This document shows, in pieces, positions 1 through 9,510 of a DNA stretch of 64,000 nucleotides. A model generated the notes under the pieces. That model ran no database searches. It was not told where the DNA came from and saw only the letters and a list, made by a program, of their open reading frames with translations. The stretch is taken from assembly GCA_030533445.1 (NCBI GenBank), contig CM060064.1, positions 5,472,379 to 5,536,378 on the forward strand. Direction: 5' to 3'. A program made the position numbers and the translations under genes. The stretch comes from Cyprinodon diabolis. Lineage: Eukaryota; Chordata; Actinopteri; Cyprinodontiformes; Cyprinodontidae. Positions within the stretch are counted from its first letter, which is position 1; the number at the start of each line of letters is the position of its first letter.

Positions 1-1490
1 TCCGGGTGGATCATTAAAATAAGTTATGTCTTCATAACTGTCAACTATGTGCTCGTCCCCATTTTCACTCACCGCAGGGCAATCTGACATAGTGGAAAAA
101 TTGCAAATCTTTTGGAAAGTAATCTTGTATGAGCGATACCTGCACAAGGAGAAATGGGCTCATCCTCGCTCTCTTTACGCATTCAATAGGTGTTCCCTCT
201 TGGGAGTGGGAACAGGGTTGTGTATGTGCATTTTTTTACAGTGGAGAGGGTGGGTCTTTTCAAATATTTGCGAAAATCCTACACAATAACTTTAACCAAC
301 ATTGTTTAATTATTCTAGATTTGAATGATTCATTTGTCTGATAGGCTAAGAATGTGTAGCTCTAGCTGAGAGACTTTTGCTTGATGAATAATTGAGAAAT
401 TAATTATTTACTCACAAACTAGTCTGTAAAGACAAGCTATCATAGGCAGCATGTAAAACAGTGTCAAAGACTCACTACTCAATAACATCAGCTTAGATGA
501 GCATATTGGTATATTTCAACTAAAACAAAGTCCACAATGGTATGCTAATGGTTGTCTTTTATTCTAAAGTAAATCTTGAATGTATCAGAATAGTAAAGTC
601 TGCAACTAAAACTATATTTTTTACACCGAGTCTTTCAAAGCTCAACAGACTGCTCGCAGCATCGGCGAAGTGATTAAACTGAGACAGTGTTTGAGGTTTC
701 AATTTCCATTTAATTGTAACCCTAAATGAATGTTAGTCAAACAACATGTGCAAGAGTATGGGCATTTGGTGCAAGGCTTTGGGCATGTGGGGAGGTCCAG
801 TAGGAAGATGCCAAAAGGCAAAGAGAAAGAGCCAAGGTAGGAGGATAAATCAAGCTGCTTGTCTTGAGAACAGTTGCTCTTTGAGGCAAAGGGAGCGGCC
901 ATCTGTCCCAAGGCTAGAGAGGCCAAGCAAGGAAACAAGCTCCCCTGACAGCATACCACCACCATATGTTGCTGAAGAAGGTACACAGACAAACTGGCAT
1001 ATCTGAAAGCAACATGAGATGGACTGACCCGTACGGTCCACATGGAAGCTGTGGGCTGAGCTGACTGTATCTGCTGTGGTTTGATTTGCATGACAAAAAA
1101 TTCAAAAGAGAAGAGAAGAGCATTCAACATTATCTCTGCTGGTGCTAAAGTAAAGACAACCTTAGTTTTTACTCTAGCACTTGTCATTGGGTAAGCTTTT
1201 CAAAAATACCAATATCTGCCAGGTTACTAAGAGTCATAGTGAACCTAGTGTTGAAAAGTGCTAATTGCATCCACTATTAACTGTTGTAAATGTTATCAAT
1301 TTGGAGCTTTATTGATTTAACTTACCGCAAGCAAATAACTAAGTAAAGATTTATTGTGGTTTCTCTATGTAGGGTAAGAATGTTGAATAGCAGTGCTTCA
1401 AGATGAATCATATTTAGAAAGCAGATCTAGAGTAAAAGCAAGGTAAAAAAAACGCTAAACAGAAAACACAAAGGCCGAGAATAGATTGTA
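1..1490. other. No gene recognised
   Basis: AT-rich sequence without a convincing exon, RNA gene or repeat. An open frame on the minus strand near 699-1187 has no recognisable motif and no coding-like composition. Confidence 0.5.
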
Positions 1491-2032
1491 AAACTAATGC
1501 CACCTTAAAACTGCAAGCACAGCTTTTGCTGCTTCATTTTTGATGCTTGTACATATTCAGGTCTGATGTGCCTTAAGTGAAGCTCTGATGCTCCTGAAAC
1601 ACGTCCAGTAAAGTGTCTCCAGATTTGTCCGATGCTTCTGCTGCTCCTGTGTTCAATAGCAGAGAGCAGCTTTGCTACATTTGTTGTTATAAGTGGGTAA
1701 AAGCAGTTTTAATATGTTTTAAATTGAGAAAGTCCACCTGAAAACTTCATCTGTGCAGTCAGTTCATCAAGATTACGATCATGCCTTTAAATATTTTTTT
1801 TGCTGTCAGATCTGCACAAAACCCCCGTACCGGCGGTGCGATGTCATTGGAAATCCGCTTGAATGGTAGCCTTTGGCCTGGTCGCCTCTGTGGGGTTTTC
1901 CGCTAATGTTTGTGGCAGCTGTACGTAATCCAAACTGCCGGCACCAGAATAATAAAAGTCAACATATTTTGCCGGCAGGTTTTGACATTTTAAGTTAAGT
2001 TAGGCTTAAATAAACTGTTGCAGTGGATTGAT

Positions 2033-3240
2033 CAATTCAATTCAGTTTATTTATATAGCCTTGAGATGAAATGTGTTGTGAATTAGTGCTATATAAATAA
2101 ACTGAATTGAATTGAAATTGAATATAGCGCCAATTCACAACACGTCATCTCAAGGCACTTTAAAATTCAACCAGATCATACAGTAAAATTGAAGTTTTCT
2201 ATCTTAGGAAAACCTGTTGAATGCATCGACTCATTGACTCAAAGGCAATCCCTCACACTAAGCATGCTTGTAGCCCCATCCAGAGAAGTGGAGTTTGGAA
2301 TCCTACTTCTCACATATAAAGCCTTAAATGGCCAAGCTCCATCTTACATCAGTGATTGTTCCTTATGTTCCTAACAGAGCACGTTGCACTCAATCTGCAG
2401 CTTTACAAGTAGAATGGGAGGCAGATCTTTTAGTTATCAGGCTCCTCTGCTGTGGAACCAACTACCAGTTTCAATCTGTGAGGCAGGCACCCTGTCTACT
2501 TTTAAGGGTAGGCTTAAAATGTTCCTTTTTGATAAAGCTTACAGTTAGTGGCCCAGGTTATCCAGTACTATCTCTATAGTTATGCTGCTATAGGCTTAGA
2601 CTGCTGGAGGACATAGTGACCCCTTTTTCATCGTTCTTCTTCTATCTCTATTATCTCACTATGCAGAATTTGTTAGTTCAATCTCTAACATTCTGCTCTC
2701 TCTGCTTTTTCTCATAGTAGCTTCATCTTGTGTGTTCCTGTTTGGCTGTGACACCATCCTGGAGAGAAATGTCTGCTTTGCTACTGCCACCAACACCTTG
2801 TTTTATAGATGTTTGAGCTTGGCCTATTTTTCGGTGCAATCCTTTGTCCCTGACTGTTACTGGCTGGATTTGCTCTCTTTGTCCTCTGACGTGGGAGCGG
2901 GCACGGAGTTCGTCTGTCTGGCTGTGTGCTTCCTGGATGTGGGCCGCCTGTGAAACTGTTTGACAAGTTTCCTTGTATCTCTGCTTCTTTCTGTATGTCT
3001 GCTTCGGTCTCCTTGAACCCCAATCGGCCTGGGGCTCATGCTTGTAGCGACAGTGGTTCAATCTCCACTGTCGCTTCAAGTATGCTTAGTGTGAGGAATT
3101 GCCTTTGAGTCAATGAGTCGATGCAACCAAAAGGTTTTCCTTATATAGAAAACTTTGAATCAATTTGACTGTATGATCTGGTTGAATTGTCTATGCATTG
3201 TCTCGCTATATAAATAAACTGAATTGAATTGAATTAAATA
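2033..3240 (+). mobile_element. L2/Rex-like LINE 3' region, with an inverted 3' UTR piece at its left
   Basis: From 2281 to 3240 the sequence runs as the end of a LINE: C-terminal reverse-transcriptase coding remnant, 3' UTR with the TTGAACCCCAATCGGCC block, and a tail ending in repeated GAATT. From about 2033 to 2280 the same 3' UTR and tail appear in the opposite orientation, so two 3' ends lie head to head. The same family recurs at 18752-19133, 21060-21800, 31715-32870, 38175-38275, 45050-45113 and 45575-45830. The clade name is from memory of fish LINE ends; membership of one family is seen directly. Confidence 0.75.
2281..2560 (+). pseudogene. LINE reverse transcriptase, C-terminal remnant
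   Basis: Conceptual pieces such as LLTYKALNGQAPSYISD, then VPYVPNRARC one frame over, correspond to the end of the L2-type ORF2 downstream of the region preserved at 32362-32850. At least one frameshift separates the pieces. It is a 5'-truncated, dead copy with no start codon of its own. Confidence 0.65.
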
Positions 3241-3844
3241 CCCTGGTTGGAACTGGATCTAATATACAAGTTGAAGGTTTAGGTGAAGACAATAGTTTTG
3301 CTAACTCTGAAAGTTCAACTGGATCATAGCAGTCTAAACCCAGTTCAGATTAGATAGCTACCTCAGATGCTGCCTCACCTTCCAGATATAAACTAATCAT
3401 AGTTAGAGTAGTGCTAATGATCTTATTTTTTAATAAAATCTATCTTATTTATAAAGAAACCCATAAAATAATTTCTGCTAAGAGCAGGTGGGATGGATGG
3501 TTCAACAGAGCTATGGCTCTGGGTGAGTTTGCCAAAGATCTAGGATTATTATTATTCTCCTCTATTAATGAGGAGAAATGTGCTGCTCTTGCTTTACAAA
3601 GGGTCCTCTTATACAGCAGTAAACTATTTTTCCAGACTAGGTAGGATTCTCGTAGGTATGTAGAGCGCCTTTTTCTCTCCAGTTTCCTAGTTTCCTAGTT
3701 GAAGATGCACTGCACATGCAGCTTGAAATGCGCTGCACCTTTAAGAGCATCAGCCATACACTTTTTGTGTAAACCAGAGGTTTTTGCTGCCTATATCACA
3801 TGCGGTCTGAATGTAGCATAATTTATAGGATACCTGAAATCTGT

Positions 3845-3990
3845 GGGCTGCTGTGGGGTTAGCACTGGTACCTTGCAGCAAGAAGGTTCCAGGTTCGATT
3901 CCTGGCTTGGGGTCTTTCTGCATGGAGTTTTAATCTTCTCCCCGTGAAGTGTGGGTTCCCTCTGGGTACTCCGGCTGAAATGTTGTGATT
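3845..3990 (+). repeat. tRNA-derived SINE fragment, DANA-like
   Basis: The block carries a pol III B-box-like GGTTCGATTCC at about 3893, followed by the conserved GTCTTTCTGCATGGAGTTT and TCTCCCCGTG...GTGGGTTCCCTCTGGGTACTCCGGC pattern typical of DANA/SINE3-type fish SINEs. The 5' tRNA part is decayed and the 3' end is lost. Confidence 0.6.
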
Positions 3991-4582
3991 TGGTGCTATA
4001 TAACTTTACTAGATCTAGTTGAATTGGTTTAAATGACAGTGAAAACAGATACATTTTGTAAGGGATTTAAAAATAGTGTGAAACAGAAAATAATGGAGGA
4101 CTGTCTGGGCTAGAAAAGCTCATTCTCCTTAAAACCTCAAACTTCTCAAGACATGAAGCAGCTTCTTAGGGGATATCAGTGGCCATCAAAGAGCATTAGG
4201 TAATTCAGAGAGATGTAAAACTGAGAGGCCATTTTATGCATAAGGGGATTTATAAAATATCTCTTTGAAGCACAGGGAGTGAGTAAAATGAGAATATAGC
4301 AGTTGAAATCTGTTCAAATACACAAATTGTAGGAGTTATGTTGGGAACTACGGTACCAGAACACCTTGCTCTGTCTGACGTTCAAACATCTGAACCAAAA
4401 TATTGGTTGATATGACAGAATGAAATCAAAGGTAAAAAAAGAAAATAGATTAAAATAATTATGCAAAGTACGAATCAGAGCCCTTTACTCAAGATCTGTC
4501 TTGGAAATAAAGACTGAGTAAATTCAGAAAATTGAAACAAAATCCTGCTACCTACTGACCCACAATTTAGGCTTTGCTCCGC

Positions 4583-4680
4583 TGCAAAATTCCCTGCCCT
4601 CCTAATTTACGCTGCCTTTGCTCCACAGTGGTGTGAAGCCCAGAGGAGGTAAAAGGCAGGGTCCAGGAGCCTACCTCTGT
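4583..4680 (+). repeat. Direct repeat, first copy (partner at 5331-5427)
   Basis: About 98 bases from GCAAAATTCCCTGCC to CCTACCTCTGT recur with a few substitutions 750 bases downstream. Between the two lies a GGGCTGGGCATCAAGAATC-type block (about 4770-4860), a sequence common at ends of fish hAT-like elements. I read the region 4583-5427 as a decayed hAT-like insertion or duplication; superfamily uncertain. Confidence 0.5.
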
Positions 4681-5330
4681 TTTGGTTGGCTTTGGGCTTG
4701 CTGGTTTCTTGCCACTCCCTGCATTGCTATTGATTATTTGAGAGGGCAGATATTCCTCTCTCTCCTAACTAGGGCTGGGCATCAAGAATCAATCAGAACC
4801 CGTTCCAATCTTTCAATTCTCTTGGAATCGTTCAAATGTTTTATTTTTAATCCCTGGTTGGCCATTCTAGATGCCGAGTCCAGTGACCAGAAAGAGAAAA
4901 TTCCAAATACCAGTGAAGAAGTATCAAAAGCAGTGAATTTTTTGCTCAATTGTTGTTTTGATCACCTACAGTAATATATGCAGTAGAGTAATTGGTCTAC
5001 TATGCACCACTGGTGATAAGACATTGATTTAAAAAATGTCACTGTCCGGTTAAAACACACTGCGGATTTTAAGCATATTTAGCTGTTTCTAGTGTCTTTA
5101 TAATGAAAATCCAGACACTGTGATCATTTAGTTTCCTGTTGGGGCAATCTATTTTCTGTATAATTACTGTGGTCTCCCTACATCATCGAGCAAAAATGGA
5201 ACCACATTGAATTTGTCTGTGCCAAAGAATGTTAACCAGCAGGTTTTGTTGTTCTTATAAGCTGAAACTAACAGAAGCAATATTTTGCTTCTAACAGCAG
5301 TTTATTTTTATATTTGTTGATATATCAGTT

Positions 5331-5427
5331 GCAAACTTCCCTGCCTTCCTAATTTATGCTACCTTCACTCCACAGAGGTGTGAAGACCAGAGGAGGGAAA
5401 AGCCAGGTTCCCAAAGCCTACCTCTGT
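5331..5427 (+). repeat. Direct repeat, second copy
   Basis: Second copy of the 4583-4680 block, with the same GAGGTGTGAAG...CCAGAGGAGG core. No coding potential is evident. Confidence 0.5.
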
Positions 5428-5429
5428 AG

Positions 5430-6235
5430 GTTCATCAGTATGAAAGTGTTAACTACTGTTTGATTAGGGAGTAAGAAGTAACTCCTCTATGACTGAGTTT
5501 AGTAGGAAAAAATGTAATACAGATCATTTAATGTTTGTAATTTTTAATACAGATGTAATACAGGTAATTTAATTATTTCACATAAATATATTGTTACTTT
5601 ATGAGCCAAATTTGTTTTTATATTGTATTATTGTTATTTAAGATTGCCAGCAATTATATTAAAAAAATAGTTTTTACACTCCCCTGTAATAATGGTTAAA
5701 AGAAAAAAATCCACAAAGTGAGTCTTCGGCACTAAACCATAATCTTGCCCTGAGCACCAAATGGCAGCAGCTGGTTCAATTTTATGATGTGAGAACTGCA
5801 ATAAAAACCAGAAAAAAACCCCAAATCTAATAATGTTCTGGTGTTTGTGTGTAAACATCAAGCGACGGACTAACACCACTTCAACATCAAAGTCATATTA
5901 TGGCATTGCTTCATTATTAAAGATAGGGAGGAGAAGAAGGAGCATTCAGTATTCCATTAAGGTTACCCTCTAAATCTTGGTGCAGTCGATTGCACTTAGG
6001 CTTCAGCATTTTTTAACCACAGAGTCTTTAGTGGGAAATATGGGGAGACATGCCGGCATTCTGTAGAATTTGTAATGATGTATGATATGATATGTTGATG
6101 ACTGTTATATATGGAAATTCAGCTTTAAAGTGCATCAGTTTTGGTGAAAAGTCATCTTTCAAATAGCAACTCACTCGCATGCAGAGTGACAGCATTTTCA
6201 AACTCAGCCGCTACAAAACATATATAGCTATAGGC
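5430..6235. other. No gene recognised
   Basis: AT-rich spacer upstream of the 6371 exon. It may be intron of that gene. Nothing else is identifiable. Confidence 0.4.
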
Positions 6236-6370
6236 TATATACTCAAACTTTCTTCTAAAAAGGAGATATGTAACTGCTGCGGCATCATTCTGACGGGGTC
6301 TTGGCTGCATTCAGCAGTACTGGACGTTGCTGGTGGCCTGGGGGGGGGGGGCTGATGCTGTACTGTGCAG

Positions 6371-6730
6371 ATAGTAACAAAGAGCTCTACGTTAATGGAG
6401 GCTCCTTTGAGAATGTTCCCAACTGAAAATGAGGAGAGCCCTCTAGATGCTTCCCTGCAAAATGCTGAAACATCCCCAGCCGGCTCCTCCGGGCCCTCTC
6501 CAGCTTCCACACCTTCTCCAGGATCGTCTGTCTCTGCTAAACCTGCCAATGGCACCACTGTTGCTTCACCCACATCAGCCTCTTCAACCCAGGGGGCTAC
6601 CACCCTCACAACATCGTCATCATTGTCCTCTTCCTCCCCTGAGCCAGGAGAAGGGAGTGCTTCAGGAGCTGGAGGCAGTAGTAGTAGCTCAACAAAAACT
6701 GCTGCTTTCCCTATCAAGGCTGAACTTTAA
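6371..6730 (+). CDS. Terminal exon of an unrecognised Ser/Thr/Pro-rich, probably nuclear, protein
   Basis: An open frame of 119 codons begins right after a CAG acceptor (6368-6370) and ends at TAA 6728-6730, with a poly(A) signal 74 bases further on. The protein starts IVTKSSTLMEAPLRMF and continues through an acidic patch (ENEESPLD) into about 80 residues dominated by Ser, Thr, Pro, Gly and Ala. It ends TAAFPIKAEL, where IKAE fits the sumoylation consensus (hydrophobic-K-x-E). That composition is typical of disordered C-terminal tails of transcription regulators, but I do not recognise the gene. The acceptor follows a G-run rather than a good pyrimidine tract, which weakens the splice call. 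No upstream exon could be identified in the first 6.3 kb. A processed fragment is the alternative. The complementary open frame on the minus strand is low-complexity shadow. Confidence 0.5.
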   Translation: MVTKSSTLMEAPLRMFPTENEESPLDASLQNAETSPAGSSGPSPASTPSPGSSVSAKPANGTTVASPTSASSTQGATTLTTSSSLSSSSPEPGEGSASGAGGSSSSSTKTAAFPIKAEL

Positions 6731-6803
6731 AAATTTAAATTGTCAAGAGACCTGTTCTAAGCGAAATGTATTTTTGTTTACACTTGTGTATGCAAAATGA
6801 CAA

Positions 6804-6809
6804 AATAAA
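6804..6809 (+). promoter_or_regulatory. AATAAA polyadenylation signal
   Basis: Canonical hexamer 74 bases after the stop of the 6371-6730 exon, as expected for a short 3' UTR. This supports that exon being the real 3' end of a gene. Confidence 0.5.
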
Positions 6810-6839
6810 TCTGTCTAAGTCTAAAAATCAAGATAATTT

Positions 6840-7558
6840 AACTCAGAGAATATGGCTCTAGTTTTTACCCTACATCTCCAACAATTCAGTTTCACAACAT
6901 TTATTTAAAAAAAATCAGTTTCAGTGATTGGTGATGAAGTAAATTAATCTGCACCAATGATTAGAATATATTGGATACATGTTTTACATATTGGATAAAT
7001 GTTTTACACTAGATACAGTTATGTTATACAGGTCACAGGGTCCAAAAGAGTGTGCGCCACCAAATGTGGAGAGATAGAGAGCAGTATGTGTGTGTGTAAA
7101 GGCTCTCTGCAGCTGCAGCTTTGAAGAGCGGCCTTGGAGTCTGAGAGATAAGGCCAGGGTGGGAAAACACCTAGAATGAGCAAAAGAACAGGAGCATTGC
7201 AGGGAGTTCAAGGCCATTTGAGGCCTTTGAAAACCAGGGTGCAGAAATGAGACCTATTTGTAAGACAGACGCATTGAGAATGGGTTGTTCAGGGCTGCAC
7301 AGCTCAGCTGAACTAATTTTAATATATTGAGTTGTCATCTCCAAAGCATGCGGTGCAGTACTAGTCGCACAGAAAGTGAGGTTTTTACTGGGACTTTGAG
7401 TTTTAAACTTATGCTCACCTTTTTTGATGTAATGTTATGATCATAAGTCACACTGGATGAAAACATTGTTTTGACATATTGATGATTAAAACTATGATGT
7501 GTTTTTGATTTAACTGCACTAAATGTCATCATGATCTACAAGAAATGTCACTATGACT
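6840..7558. other. No gene recognised
   Basis: Spacer between the host exon and the retroviral LTR. It contains a short TGTG run and no supported feature. Confidence 0.4.
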
Positions 7559-7671
7559 TGTGAAGGAAAAAGCTTTGATAGATCAAAGAAAGGCTTCAAT
7601 TAAAAATATAAAATATGGTTTGAAGGTGGGTCTTCCACCAAGATGAAAGAGCCCCTAGCCCCGAGAGTGAA

Positions 7672-7677
7672 TATAAG
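7672..7677 (+). promoter_or_regulatory. LTR TATA box
   Basis: TATAAG within AATATAAGCGGG, about 76 bases before the poly(A) signal. It predicts transcription start near 7700. Confidence 0.55.
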
Positions 7678-7747
7678 CGGGACTGTCTCCGTTTGTAAGT
7701 CAGATGTGGACCGGTACGCATCTTGGGTGGTTTGATTTGTATTTTGC

Positions 7748-7753
7748 AATAAA
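7748..7753 (+). promoter_or_regulatory. LTR polyadenylation signal
   Basis: AATAAA in GCAATAAAACC, followed by T/G-rich sequence. It would define the R/U5 border near 7770. Confidence 0.6.
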
Positions 7754-7898
7754 ACCACTCTGGACCTGGACCCAGTTGCCTCTGCCTAATTTTTGATCAG
7801 TGTCTGAAGACTTTTTCTACAGCTTTTTTAGAACTTTGAATTTTTATAAGACTTTGCTTCAATTTTAAGTTGTAGGGAGAACAGTTTCCACAACATTT

Positions 7899-7916
7899 TG
7901 GCGAGCCAGCCAGGAG
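7899..7916 (+). promoter_or_regulatory. Primer binding site complementary to tRNA-Arg 3' end
   Basis: TGGCGAGCCAGCCAGGAG is an 18-base complement of the 3' end, with CCA, of vertebrate tRNA-Arg(ACG) as I recall that sequence. It sits three bases after the LTR end, the standard retroviral position. Most retroviruses use Pro, Lys, Trp or other tRNAs; Arg is rare. Confidence 0.8.
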
Positions 7917-7993
7917 GAAGCCCCAGGCGTCGGACAACCTGCAGGCACCAGTTGGAGGCTAGGAACACCAAGGGCCCAAATATTCACCATTTA

Positions 7994-8002
7994 CAGGTGA
8001 GA
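7994..8002 (+). promoter_or_regulatory. Candidate major splice donor
   Basis: ACAG|GTGAGA about 80 bases after the primer site fits a donor consensus and the usual place for the donor that makes env mRNA. Motif-only call. Confidence 0.35.
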
Positions 8003-8417
8003 AACAATTTGTTATAATTTTCTAAATTAATGGGGAACCAGCCTCCGGCAACGGCTTGTGGGTGTAAGGCGCCATAAGAGCTCTCCTAAAAAAACCTAGT
8101 ATTCCAAATTTAATAAGAATTTTCCAAATTTAATCAGTATTTATATAAGAATATACAAAAGGCAGACTAAACTGGGGAAAGGTCCAGGTATGTATGAATG
8201 TATATGTGAATGCATGGTTTAAGTATTAATTAATGTTTGTATTGTTTTGTATTTGAACTGTTCTGTGTTTGAATTATTTTGTGTATAAGTTAAGTTAATA
8301 GGCGATGTTCTGAGCGGACGATTGGTAAAGGGACAGATTGGTTAAGGCGTTTGACATAGTCTGTGGAAGCCATAAATCCGGAACATTAAAGTACGCGTGT
8401 TAGGTGGGAGTGGTAGC

Positions 8418-8889
8418 GACTAAGCGATAGTCAGCTTGCTCCGTGAACTTGTGAGTATTAGGTATTGAGAGGCTAAGCGATAGCCAGGCTAAGGGATAGC
8501 CAGTATATTACCGATTAAGCGATAATCGGAGTGCCACTGTAGGAGACAGTGAGGAAAAGTGTTGTACTAGGTATTAAGTAATAGGTATTGAGAGGCTAAG
8601 CGATAGCCAGGCTAAGGGATAGCCAGTATATTACAGATTAAGCGATAATCGGAGTGCCACTGTAGGAGACAGTGAGGAAAAGTAGTTGTATTAGGTATTA
8701 AGTATTAGGCATTGAGAGGCTAAGCGATAGCCAGGCTAAGGGATAGCCAGAATATTACCAATTAAGCGATAATCGGAGAAAGAGTACCGCTCTACCGGAT
8801 GACGTCTACCTATTTTCAGTTAGTATCTGAGTAGGTCCGGGTAGCAGGGAAAACGCATGTGCCACTGTAGGAGACAGTGAGGAAAAGTA
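8418..8889 (+). repeat. Leader tandem repeat: array of hairpins with purine pentaloops
   Basis: Three units start at 8461, 8584 and 8708 (periods 123 and 124 bases). Each unit holds four perfect or near-perfect stem-loops. In unit 1 they are GGCTA-AGCGA-TAGCC, GGCTA-AGGGA-TAGCC, CCGATTA-AGCGA-TAATCGG and CACTGT-AGGAG-ACAGTG. A thirteenth, GACTA-AGCGA-TAGTC, precedes them at 8418-8432. The loop is always five purine-rich bases, usually AGCGA. In units 2 and 3 the third stem has lost outer pairs while the loop is unchanged. Unit 3 has about 80 extra bases before its last hairpin. By position, the leader upstream of gag, these are candidates for packaging, dimerisation or translation control; function is inference. 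Confidence 0.85.
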
Positions 8890-9510
8890 GAAGTGCACTG
8901 TAAATATATAATCATTTGTCTTGTGTGCCTTTGTCTATGTGAAGTGTGAAAGAGTTAACTAATTAAGGGGGAGTAAGAGAGAGGGGATAGAAATAAGAAG
9001 AATTAGAATAAAGAATAAGAATAATAAATAGGAGAGTAATTTATTATTGAGAATAAGACGAGACTTAAAAGGCATAGTAATAAATTAACAGAATTAATTA
9101 TTATAAAATATAGTTAAAAAAAGAATAACACAAAAATTAACAGAATTGGTAACTATAACAGAATTGGTAACTGAAAAACACATGGTTAAAAGGATAAAAT
9201 AAATTAACAAGGTCCCAATTTAAAACTACAAAACAGGTTATAAGTGAATTAAAAATTATTTTATACATAAAATATAGAGTAACTAAACCGAATACTCAGT
9301 AAAAGTATGAAAATAATATACATTTGTTTTGTTAGAGATCCTAACTCAAATTGTAGAGATCTAAATATTAAGAAGTAGAATAATTAGACTAAAAAAATAA
9401 AACACGATCTGTATTGGAGAGAGCAGAACCAGTTAAATTAAAATTAATTAAGGACTATAAAGGCTGGTGAATAAGCACAGACCCTAAGGGTTGAGTGACT
9501 GCTGGTTGCA
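8890..9510 (+). other. Remaining gag leader, no gene
   Basis: Very A-rich untranslated leader between the hairpin array and the gag start. I see no long open frame or further repeat. Confidence 0.5.

Larger units (their letters stand above)
1497..3833. mobile_element. Decayed DNA element, interrupted by a LINE
   Basis: Segments around 1530-2010 match 35790-36250 in the same order, and the right end at about 3700-3833 (ending in GCGGTCTGAATGTAGCAT-like sequence) matches the right end of that element at 36430-36580. I infer one non-autonomous DNA element whose middle is filled by later insertions, chiefly the LINE at 2033-3240. The left terminus is degraded. The superfamily is not resolved. 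Confidence 0.45.
7559..7895 (+). repeat. 5' LTR of the retrovirus (left edge tentative)
   Basis: The right edge is firm: the LTR ends in ACA three bases before the primer site. TATAAG (7672) and AATAAA (7748) lie at spacings suitable for a short R region of about 75 bases and a U5 of about 120 bases. The left edge is chosen at TGTGAAGG (7559), which roughly mirrors the CCACAACA right end. It cannot be verified without a second LTR. Confidence 0.55.

Noticed and set aside
699..1187. 162-codon open frame on the minus strand
   Set aside because: No motif, no plausible composition, no splice context; overlaps other equally featureless frames.
3885..3912. Functional tRNA gene
   Set aside because: Only a B-box-like stretch with SINE flanks; no cloverleaf.
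4618..4974. 118-codon open frame as a gene
   Set aside because: Runs through a repeated block and a hAT-like terminal sequence; no domain.
6235..6717. 160-codon open frame antisense to the host-like exon
   Set aside because: It mirrors the low-complexity Ser/Pro/Gly codons of the plus strand. The plus strand has the acceptor and poly(A) signal.
8418..8889. Regularly spaced repeats as a CRISPR array
   Set aside because: Units are contiguous tandem repeats without unique spacers, in a retroviral leader of a vertebrate genome.
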